The notes under the pieces: model-generated
What the model was told of the DNA's origin: nothing
The model's input: only the letters and a program-made list of their open reading frames with translations
Databases searched by the model: none
Shown: piece by piece, positions 6,902 to 12,580 of the stretch
Position numbering within the stretch: the first letter of the stretch is position 1
Layout: every line of letters starts with the position of its first letter
Program-made: the position numbers and the translations under genes
Source: Dehalococcoidia bacterium
Lineage (GTDB): Bacteria; Chloroflexota; Dehalococcoidia; GIF9; UBA5620
Reading direction: 5' to 3'
NCBI GenBank assembly: GCA_016783225.1
Contig: JADHWZ010000043.1
Location: forward strand, 1 to 12,580
Length of the DNA stretch: 12,580 nt

Positions 6902-7779
6902 GCGCCATAGTAGAGCACATGGTCATCGGAATAGCAGTAGGCTCTGTGTACAGTATAGTCGCCCTTGGCTTCGTCCTCATATATAAGGCCACCGGCATCT
7001 TCAACCTGGCCCAGGGAAGCTTGATGTGCCTTGGCGCCTATATCTGTTATGTCTTGAGCATCACAATAGGATTGCCGTTCTACTTGGCGGTCGTTCTAAC
7101 CTTGGCGGTCGCCTTCCTATTGGGTCTGTTGATTGAGTTCATTTTCTTGCGCCGTATGATTGGTCAACCCCATCTGGCGATACTCATGGTTACCATTGGC
7201 ATATACCTTATGGTGCGAGGAATAGTGTTGATTGTCTGGGGTGTGTATAGCAAATCCTTACCATCCTACCTCCCCACTCAACCGGTCGTTGTGCTGGGCG
7301 CAAACGTGCTGCCGATTTTCATTGTGGGTGTTGCGGCCGCAGCTATCCTGTTTGCCATATTCATTCTGTTTTTCAAGTTTACCTCTATCGGCGTTGCTAT
7401 GAGAGCCACTCAGGATAATCAGCAGGTGGCCCAATCGGTGGGCATAAGCGTCAAGCGCATATTCGGAGCCTCGTGGGCTATTGCCAGCCTGGCTGCTGCG
7501 GCTGGCGGCATCATCGTGGGCACCATACTATCTGTAGGCTACTCCCTCGACGACTTCGGTTTCAAAGTCCTGCCGGCTGTTATTCTTGGTGGCCTGGAAT
7601 CGATCCCAGGTGCCCTGATTGGTGGACTTGTCCTGGGTGTGGCCGAACACTTTGGCGCAGCCTACTTGGGGTCTTGGTTGATTGGTATTGAGGATGTAAT
7701 TCCTTTCATTATCTTGCTGGTGTTATTGCTGATTGTGCCCTATGGACTCTTCGGTCTAAAGAGAATAAAGAGGATATAG
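6898..7779 (+). CDS. livH: HAAT-type ABC transporter permease (LivH-like)
   Basis: The 293-residue integral membrane protein has about eight hydrophobic segments and the LivH N-terminal pattern GIAVGSVYSIVALGFVLIYK followed by TGIFNLAQGSL. The cytoplasmic EAA-like loop that contacts the ATPases is TSIGVAMRATQDNQQVAQSVGI, near residues 161-182. The C-terminal half contains the family stretch FKVLPAVILGGLESIPGALIGG. Its ATG overlaps the stop of the acyl-CoA synthetase gene (ATGA), indicating translational coupling. With the LivM-like protein it should form the transmembrane channel of the importer. Confidence 0.95.
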   Translation: MSAIVEHMVIGIAVGSVYSIVALGFVLIYKATGIFNLAQGSLMCLGAYICYVLSITIGLPFYLAVVLTLAVAFLLGLLIEFIFLRRMIGQPHLAILMVTIGIYLMVRGIVLIVWGVYSKSLPSYLPTQPVVVLGANVLPIFIVGVAAAAILFAIFILFFKFTSIGVAMRATQDNQQVAQSVGISVKRIFGASWAIASLAAAAGGIIVGTILSVGYSLDDFGFKVLPAVILGGLESIPGALIGGLVLGVAEHFGAAYLGSWLIGIEDVIPFIILLVLLLIVPYGLFGLKRIKRI

Positions 7780-7782
7780 AGA

Positions 7783-8832
7783 GTGCATCTTCCTTGTCGT
7801 ACGTTCAATGAGACCTACGAGCAGGATATGGCCGTTTTCAGGACCCGGCTACAGTGGCTCCTGCTGGCTGTCGGTATTGCTCTTGGTCTTTGCGTTCCTC
7901 TAGTTACCGGCACCTATATGCTCACCATAGTCATAACAGCTATGACAATTATCATCGCGGCGCTGGGAATACAGCTCTTGACTGGATACTGCGGGCAGAT
8001 TTCCGTAGGCCATTCCGCGTTTGTGGCTGTTGGCGCCTATGCTTCGGCCCTGCTGGTTTCTCAAGCGGGTCTGTCTTTCTGGATTGCTGTGCCTCTTGCC
8101 GGCATCGTTGCCGGACTCATCGGATTGATGGTGGGGCTCACCTCTATCAGGCTCCAGGGGTTCTACCTCATCATATCTACGTTGGCCGCGCAGTTCATCA
8201 TAATGTACGTCATAATACACTGGACGAGCGTTACTGGCGGCTCTTTTGGTATGGCAGCGCCAGCTCCGAAACTGGGAGCGATTGAGTTTGTAGCGCCGAG
8301 TAGCTACTATTACATCGTCTTCGCAGCTTTGCTTATGGCCACTTATGTTGCCAAGAACATTGCCAGGACTAACGTGGGGCGGGCATTTATTGCCATACGA
8401 GACAACGACTTGGCGGCTGAGGTAATGGGCATCAATCTGACAGCATACAAGTTGCTGGCATTCTTCATTGGCTGTGCTTTTGCCGGTGTGGGTGGGGCGC
8501 TGGCAGCCCATGGTCGAGGAGTGATTACTCCGGACAGCTACACTTTGATACAGTCGTTCTGGTACCTGGGTTACATTATCATAGGTGGGCTGGGCACCAT
8601 TACCGGGGTCTTTTTCGGAGTGATATTCGTATCAATTCTGAACAATGGACTCAGCGCCGTCCTCGCCTCTCTTTCCACCGTTTTTCCGGGTGCTGGCAGC
8701 TTGCTTGCGCCGCTGATGCTTTTCATTTTTGGTCTGGTGATCGTCTTATTTCTGACTTTTGAGCCCAGGGGGTTGGCACACCGGTGGGCGATCTTCAAGG
8801 CTTACTACCGCCTGTGGCCGTTTTCACACTAG
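7783..8832 (+). CDS. livM: HAAT-type ABC transporter permease (LivM-like)
   Basis: The 349-residue membrane protein is the second permease. Family features are GYCGQISVGHSAFVAVGAYA in the N-terminal third, the EAA-like loop VGRAFIAIRDNDLAAEVMGI, and the segment YIIIGGLGTITGVFFG before the last membrane helices. GTG 7783 is chosen because AGAGGA at 7769-7774 gives 8-base spacing; ATG 7828 is an in-frame alternative (first hydrophobic segment still intact) but its AGGA is too close. It begins 3 bases after livH ends, so the two are co-translated. The hydrophilic N-terminus of about 20 residues precedes the first helix. Confidence 0.94.
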   Translation: MHLPCRTFNETYEQDMAVFRTRLQWLLLAVGIALGLCVPLVTGTYMLTIVITAMTIIIAALGIQLLTGYCGQISVGHSAFVAVGAYASALLVSQAGLSFWIAVPLAGIVAGLIGLMVGLTSIRLQGFYLIISTLAAQFIIMYVIIHWTSVTGGSFGMAAPAPKLGAIEFVAPSSYYYIVFAALLMATYVAKNIARTNVGRAFIAIRDNDLAAEVMGINLTAYKLLAFFIGCAFAGVGGALAAHGRGVITPDSYTLIQSFWYLGYIIIGGLGTITGVFFGVIFVSILNNGLSAVLASLSTVFPGAGSLLAPLMLFIFGLVIVLFLTFEPRGLAHRWAIFKAYYRLWPFSH

Positions 8833-8838
8833 AATCGT

Positions 8839-8857
8839 GGAGGTGATGTTTATGTGA
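8839..8857 (+). promoter_or_regulatory. Strong SD followed by a start-stop (ATG-TGA) in the livM-livK gap
   Basis: A perfect extended SD, GGAGGTGA (8839-8846), lies in the 77-base gap before the substrate-binding protein gene. Eight bases after its GGAGG core is ATG 8852 followed directly by TGA 8855. Alternative readings are ATG 8846 (three codons, same stop) and GTG 8854 (nine codons, ending at 8883). None yields a recognisable peptide. It may be a ribosome-loading or standby site, a leftover start, or a minimal regulatory ORF. Confidence 0.35.
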
Positions 8858-8909
8858 CTGAGATTGCGAGACAAGGCCCTTGAAGAGACTAGCAAAAGAA
8901 GGAGGAGAA

Positions 8910-10184
8910 ATGTCCAAGACTATGAGAATAGGTATATTCGTGTTGATGGCTATCCTGCTGGTGGCACTGCCTCTGGCTGGATGCAAGGAGGCAGCGCCAT
9001 CGGGGCCTCAAGAAGGGGTAATAAAGATCGGCCTCCTCACTGACCTGACTGGGCCCATCGCTGCTTCGTCAGTTCCAGGACTGGAGTCCATGGAAGACTG
9101 GTGGAAGTACACGAATGAGGAACTCGGGGGAGTCGCAGGACACCAGGTGGAACTAATCGTTGTTGATGCCAAGTATGATAATGACCTGGCGGTATCAGGC
9201 TTTGAGAAGCTGGTCAACCAGGACAAGGTGCACTATGTCTGGTGTGCTTGCGCCAACTACCAGCCGGCTATCAAGCCATTGATTGACAGGTATCATATGC
9301 CGACCTCAGGGCCTACCGAAATGGCGGTTCTGCTTCCCCACACTCCAGATTCGTTCCTGTTTGGTAGCATTCCGCACTATGCCGACATGTACCGGTGCAG
9401 CCTGACCTGGATCAAGGACAACTGGGAAGGGGCAGATCCCCCCAGAATCGGCATCATGGGGCTCGATGCTTCGTTCTCAAAGAGCGTCGTCAAACCGATT
9501 AAGTGGATGCTGGAGAATGAATTGAATTGGCCTATCGTTGCTGAAGAGTGGATGACTATGTCAGCTACGGACGTCACCTCGCAGGTAACCAACCTGAAGA
9601 ACGCCGACTGCGACTATGTGCTGATGCCCCTAACAGGCGCCCCGCAGTTGATTTTCCAGAAGACGGCCTATGCAGCGGGCCTGATAGAGTCGACGCAGCT
9701 CATAGACATCTTCATAACGATGATGATGAGCTTCCGCGGGCTAGACCCCGAGGCGACGACCGGCCTGATGAGCCACAGTCCGTGTGCGCTGCTCCAGATG
9801 GCAGATGAGGTGGAGGCGATCGGGCTGATAGATCAGATCCACAAACAAAACCGCCCCGACGCACCGGACCTCGACTGGATACGCATAGTGAACTACGGCG
9901 GAGCCATCACCATTAACGATATCTTCGAGAAGGCGATTGACAAGTATGGCTACGATGGCCTTACCGGCGATAACATCAAATGGATTATGGAACACGAGAT
10001 GAAGGGGTCTACTGCCATGGGATTGCTCGGACCTTGTCCGTGGTCGACCGAGACTCATGCCGGCTACCACGATAACATCCTTGTCGAGACCACGCCGGAC
10101 TTCGGGCTCGAGATTCTCAAGCTATGGCAAGAGATGCCGCCCTGGCCCAAAGAAGCAGAGGAGGTTGATTTCTGGAGGCTTTGA
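8910..10184 (+). CDS. livK: HAAT-type ABC transporter substrate-binding lipoprotein (LivK/AmiC-like fold)
   Basis: The 424-residue product is an exported binding protein of the type I periplasmic-binding (Peripla_BP_6) family. A lipoprotein signal is clear: MSKTMRIGIF, a hydrophobic core, then the lipobox LAGC with C25 as the predicted lipidation site. The mature part starts with VIKIGLLTDLTGPIA, typical of the family, and continues with the ELGGVAGHQVELIVVDAKYD segment. ATG 8910 is chosen over TTG 8880 because AAGGAGGAG ends 3 bases before it and the signal peptide begins there. The mature protein holds six further cysteines (112, 114, 163, 234, 292, 376), many for this family. It sits between the permeases and the second ATPase, and would deliver the ligand to them. 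The ligand is not predictable; the linked acyl-CoA synthetase suggests a carboxylic acid rather than an amino acid. Confidence 0.93.
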   Translation: MSKTMRIGIFVLMAILLVALPLAGCKEAAPSGPQEGVIKIGLLTDLTGPIAASSVPGLESMEDWWKYTNEELGGVAGHQVELIVVDAKYDNDLAVSGFEKLVNQDKVHYVWCACANYQPAIKPLIDRYHMPTSGPTEMAVLLPHTPDSFLFGSIPHYADMYRCSLTWIKDNWEGADPPRIGIMGLDASFSKSVVKPIKWMLENELNWPIVAEEWMTMSATDVTSQVTNLKNADCDYVLMPLTGAPQLIFQKTAYAAGLIESTQLIDIFITMMMSFRGLDPEATTGLMSHSPCALLQMADEVEAIGLIDQIHKQNRPDAPDLDWIRIVNYGGAITINDIFEKAIDKYGYDGLTGDNIKWIMEHEMKGSTAMGLLGPCPWSTETHAGYHDNILVETTPDFGLEILKLWQEMPPWPKEAEEVDFWRL

Positions 10185-10193
10185 GCTAGTCAT

Positions 10194-10222
10194 GGGGGAC
10201 TCCCGGATTCCGGGAGTCCCCC
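10194..10222 (+). other. Strong RNA hairpin between livK and livF
   Basis: GGGGGACTCCCGG (10194-10206) pairs perfectly with CCGGGAGTCCCCC (10210-10222) around the 3-base loop ATT, giving a 13-bp, mostly G-C stem. No T tract follows, so it is not a standard intrinsic terminator. Placed 9 bases after the binding-protein stop and 19 bases before the livF start, it resembles the intercistronic hairpins that stabilise binding-protein mRNA and lower downstream expression. That role is inferred. The same 13-base arm was not seen elsewhere in the window. Confidence 0.75.
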
Positions 10223-10241
10223 GGGTGAATCGAGATACTGC

Positions 10242-11036
10242 ATGCTGAACGCAAATAACATCGAGGTCTGCTACAGCGAGGTCATACTGGTGCTGAAGGG
10301 GGTGTCCCTCGATGTGCCTGACAGGAGCATTGTTGCCCTGCTGGGAGCTAATGGTGGCGGTAAGAGCACCGTGCTGAAGGCTATTTCGGGGCTGCTGAAG
10401 ACGGAAGAGGGAGAGGTTACTGATGGGAGCATTGAGTTTGAGGGTGAGCGGATAGACCACATAGAGCCAGAGCATAGAGTCAGAATGGGAATTAGCCAGG
10501 TGATGGAGGGGCGGATGGTGTTTGAGCACCTTACTGTTGACGAGAACCTTGAGGCTGGCCACTATGTACGCCGGCGCGAGTCAAGCCTGGGTAGTGAAAG
10601 GGATATGGTCTTCAACTATTTCCCCAGGCTGAAGGATCTTCGGCGGCAGGTGAGCGGCTATCTGTCTGGTGGCGAGCAGCAAATGCTGGTGATTGCACGC
10701 GCCTTGATGGCCAGACCAAGGCTCTTTCTTCTTGACGAGCCCTCGATGGGACTGGCTCCTATCATAGTGGAGGAGATTTTTGGCATAGTGAAGAGGATTA
10801 GGGAAGAGCAGGGAGCTTCGGTTCTGCTTGTGGAGCAGAACGCCGTAGCGGCTCTGTCTATTGCTGACCATGGCTATGTCATGGAGAATGGAAAGATCGT
10901 TCTTGATGGACCTGCTGACAAGTTGATGGATAACCCTGACGTCAAGGAATTCTATCTTGGGCTCAGCGAGCTGGGCGAAAAAAAGAAATACAGCGAAGTG
11001 AAGCATTACAAGCGGCGGAAGCGGTGGCTGGTCTAG
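10242..11036 (+). CDS. livF: HAAT-type ABC transporter ATP-binding protein (LivF-like)
   Basis: The 264-residue product is the second ATPase of the importer. Walker A is GANGGGKST at 35-43 (usually GANGAGKTT), the signature YLSGGEQQM at 140-148, Walker B LFLLDEP at 161-167, and the switch region reads LLVEQNAVAA, where Gln replaces His as is normal for LivF. The tail after EFYLGLSELG is longer than in E. coli LivF and ends in a very basic KHYKRRKRWLV. A similar basic ending is, from memory, frequent in LivF proteins next to acyl-CoA ligase genes. ATG 10242 is the only start in reach; its SD is weak (GGGTGA at 10223-10228, 13 bases away). A strong hairpin upstream and a terminator 21 bases after the stop define it as the last gene of the operon. 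Confidence 0.94.
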   Translation: MLNANNIEVCYSEVILVLKGVSLDVPDRSIVALLGANGGGKSTVLKAISGLLKTEEGEVTDGSIEFEGERIDHIEPEHRVRMGISQVMEGRMVFEHLTVDENLEAGHYVRRRESSLGSERDMVFNYFPRLKDLRRQVSGYLSGGEQQMLVIARALMARPRLFLLDEPSMGLAPIIVEEIFGIVKRIREEQGASVLLVEQNAVAALSIADHGYVMENGKIVLDGPADKLMDNPDVKEFYLGLSELGEKKKYSEVKHYKRRKRWLV

Positions 11037-11057
11037 GGATGGCAACGAGATAGCCCC

Positions 11058-11083
11058 AACCCCATTGTAAATATGGGGTTTTT
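11058..11083 (+). terminator. Rho-independent terminator after livF
   Basis: AACCCCAT (11058-11065) pairs with ATGGGGTT (11073-11080) around a 7-base loop, and the transcript ends in TTTTT (11079-11083). The position 21 bases after the livF stop marks the end of the transporter operon. Confidence 0.8.
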
Positions 11084-11094
11084 ATGTTTATAAC
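11065..11094 (+). promoter_or_regulatory. Possible promoter for the corrinoid methyltransferase genes
   Basis: TTGTAA (11065-11070, four of six matches to TTGACA) and TATAAC (11089-11094, five of six to TATAAT) are 18 bases apart. The -35 lies in the loop of the livF terminator. Transcription would start near 11100, only a few bases before the SD AGGAGG (11105-11110), which is a very short leader. The match is moderate in an AT-rich patch, so it may be chance. Confidence 0.35.
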
Positions 11095-11114
11095 AATTGA
11101 ACGCAGGAGGGAAT

Positions 11115-11750
11115 ATGTCAGAATTAGCCGATGCTTTGGCTGACTTGAATGAGGATGAGGTTAGGAAGCTGGTACGTGAGAAAATAGATGCTGGCGTTGA
11201 CCCCATAGAGATCGTCGGTGAATGCCGCAAGGGCATGGACATAGTTGGCGAGCGCTATAAGAGCAAGGACTATTTTCTCAGTGAGCTAATCATATCTGGT
11301 GAGATGTTCAAGGAGGCAATGGCTGTTGTCGAACCCATGCTGCAGGCTGGCAAGCAGATGGAGCCACTGAGCAAGATGGTTCTCGCCACGGTGAAAGGTG
11401 ACATACATAACATAGGCAAGGACATCGCAGCTACCCTTCTTACGGCGGCCGGCTTTGAGGTACATGATTTGGGGATAGACGTGGCGCCTGGTGTCATCGT
11501 GGACAAATTGAGCGAAACGGGGGCACCCATTCTGGGGATGTCTGGTCTGTTGACTCCCTCATTCGAATCGATGAAGGAGACGGTCGCGGCAGTTGAGCAA
11601 GCCGGGTTGCGAGACAAGGTCAAGGTTATCATCGGTGGTGGGATTGTCACTGAGCAGGTGCGGAAGTACGCCGGCGCTGATGCCTTTACCAACGATGCAT
11701 CTGAAGGGGTGGATATATGCAGGGGATTCGCTAGGGAGGTGAATAAATGA
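11115..11750 (+). CDS. Corrinoid (B12-binding) methyltransferase protein, MtaC/MtbC-like
   Basis: The 211-residue product is a small corrinoid protein that carries a methyl group on cobalt between two methyltransferases. Residues 1-85 form the helical cap domain (LADALADLNEDEVRKLVREKI...). The Rossmann-like B12-binding domain follows with D96-x-H98-x-x-G101 in VKGDIHNIGKD, where H98 is the lower cobalt ligand. Further contacts are MSGLLT (142-147) and IIGGG (172-176). The length matches the family (about 205-220). ATG 11115 is chosen over TTG 11097 because AGGAGG sits 4 bases before it and the family N-terminus begins there. It overlaps the next gene by 4 bases. The methyl donor (methanol, methylamine, methoxylated aromatic or other) cannot be told from this protein. 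Confidence 0.93.
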   Translation: MSELADALADLNEDEVRKLVREKIDAGVDPIEIVGECRKGMDIVGERYKSKDYFLSELIISGEMFKEAMAVVEPMLQAGKQMEPLSKMVLATVKGDIHNIGKDIAATLLTAAGFEVHDLGIDVAPGVIVDKLSETGAPILGMSGLLTPSFESMKETVAAVEQAGLRDKVKVIIGGGIVTEQVRKYAGADAFTNDASEGVDICRGFAREVNK

Positions 11751-12580
11751 TACGTGAAACCATGACTCCAGGAGAGAGGGTGGAAGCGGCCATCAAGCTC
11801 AAACCCTATGACCGCGTGCCCGTGGCACCGCTTATGGATGTTATGTTTCCCTGTCGGCATAAGGGTATGACGGTAGCCTATGGCATCTCTCACTGGAGGG
11901 AGGGGTTCCAGGCCATAGTGGATATCTTCGATGAGGTGGGTGGCTGGGATGCGATGATACTGCCCGGCTACAGCCTTGCCCTTACGCCGACGGTGGCTTC
12001 AGGCGTTACGGTAGCTCTGGGTACGGGAGATTACAAGTTTCCTGGTCAGGACCCCGCTGTCTCAGAGAATTCCCAGCCTCAGTATGTGGAACGAGAGAAG
12101 CTGACGGCAGAGGATTATGATGAAATCATCAACCTGGGTTGGTCGGGGTTCGCCGAGAAGCACCGTGAGCGGTTTACTCCCTTTAGCCCTGACCAGATAA
12201 TCGCCTGGACGCAGAGACAAACAGAGCATTACACCGAGGAAGGGGAGGCATGGACTGAGCGCGGAATCCCATCGCTTTGTGGTGCCATAGTCGAATCACC
12301 CCTGATGTTCCTGTCTACTAAGAGGTCTCTGACGGCTTTCACTATGGACCTTCACAGGATCCCGGACAAAATCGAGGCGACGATGGATGCCATGGTTGAT
12401 GGGTTCATCGAAGGTGCCATAGGGGGGGCTCGACTTACAGGGATACCGGGTGTGATGTTGGTACTGGAAAGGGGAGGGGGCTTCTACTACCCGCTGAAGA
12501 TATTCGAGCGCTTCGAGTTTCCCTACATGAAGAAGATGGTCGAAGCGTTTGCGGCTGAAGGCCTGCTCACAGTCATGCAT
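11747..12580 (+). CDS. URO-D superfamily methyltransferase (MtaA/CmuA-like), 3' truncated by window
   Basis: ATG 11747 overlaps the corrinoid protein stop (ATGA) and has an excellent SD, GGGAGGTGA at 11734-11742. The frame stays open for 278 codons to the window end. The N-terminus TMTPGERVEAAIKLKPYDRVPVAPLMD is typical of uroporphyrinogen-decarboxylase-fold proteins (ERVxAAL...DRVPV), a family that includes cobamide-dependent methyltransferases as well as HemE. Linkage and coupling to a corrinoid protein argue for a methyltransferase, not heme synthesis. The part with the expected C-terminal zinc ligands (H-x-C...C) is mostly beyond the window, so catalytic competence cannot be judged. It could transfer methyl from a substrate to the corrinoid, or from the corrinoid to CoM or tetrahydrofolate. 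Confidence 0.88.
   Translation, partial: MIRETMTPGERVEAAIKLKPYDRVPVAPLMDVMFPCRHKGMTVAYGISHWREGFQAIVDIFDEVGGWDAMILPGYSLALTPTVASGVTVALGTGDYKFPGQDPAVSENSQPQYVEREKLTAEDYDEIINLGWSGFAEKHRERFTPFSPDQIIAWTQRQTEHYTEEGEAWTERGIPSLCGAIVESPLMFLSTKRSLTAFTMDLHRIPDKIEATMDAMVDGFIEGAIGGARLTGIPGVMLVLERGGGFYYPLKIFERFEFPYMKKMVEAFAAEGLLTVMH

Noticed and set aside
7900..8511. 203-residue open frame on the - strand inside livM
   Set aside because: Opposite a well-supported membrane protein gene; rich in His/Arg/Ser, as expected from antisense of hydrophobic codons; no family match.
8880..8909. TTG 8880 as the start of the substrate-binding protein
   Set aside because: It adds a charged MKRLAKEGGE before a complete lipoprotein signal; the SD AAGGAGGAG is inside this extension and points to ATG 8910.
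11097..11114. TTG 11097 as the start of the corrinoid protein
   Set aside because: The added residues are just the translated SD region; ATG 11115 has the SD and begins at the family N-terminus.
1..12580. CRISPR arrays, insertion sequences, tRNA or rRNA genes, defence systems
   Set aside because: I saw no regularly spaced repeats, transposase motifs, terminal inverted repeats or structural RNA genes on either strand.

Overview
The window is a bacterial chromosome segment in which every supported gene lies on the + strand. It looks like an anaerobic or facultative bacterium with a respiratory complex I, corrinoid (B12)-dependent methyl transfer and an acyl-CoA-based metabolism. Moderate GC, GTG/TTG starts and this mix of genes would fit a Chloroflexota/Dehalococcoidia-like or a sulfate-reducer-like genome. 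That placement is a guess from gene content, because no rRNA or other phylogenetic marker is present.

Layout. (1) Positions 1-2332: the 3' end of nuoM, a small NUDIX hydrolase and a full-length nuoN, tightly packed as the end of a complex I operon. (2) 2333-2537: a 205-base spacer with no recognised RNA family, ending in a weak terminator-like hairpin just before the next ribosome binding site. (3) 2538-3332: a crotonase-superfamily protein that lacks one of the two classical catalytic glutamates. (4) 3333-3447: a well-formed promoter followed immediately by a large palindromic operator, leading into a TetR-family regulator gene. (5) 4150-11036: a six-gene module made of a LivG-type ATPase, a long-chain-type acyl-CoA synthetase, LivH- and LivM-type permeases, a lipoprotein substrate-binding protein and a LivF-type ATPase. 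A strong hairpin separates the binding-protein gene from the last ATPase gene. (6) An intrinsic terminator at about 11058-11083. (7) 11115 to the end: a corrinoid protein gene overlapping by 4 bases a URO-D-superfamily methyltransferase gene that runs off the window.

How the genes may work together. The transporter has every part of a branched-chain-amino-acid-type (HAAT) ABC importer, but an AMP-forming acyl-CoA ligase sits between the first ATPase and the first permease, and a TetR regulator with its own operator precedes the set. The simplest reading is a regulated uptake-and-activation module: a carboxylic acid is captured outside, imported and converted to its CoA thioester, with the upstream crotonase-like protein possibly acting on the product. 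The substrate cannot be read from the sequence. The downstream corrinoid/URO-D pair is a separate transcription unit, probably half of a methyl-transfer system such as O- or N-demethylation.
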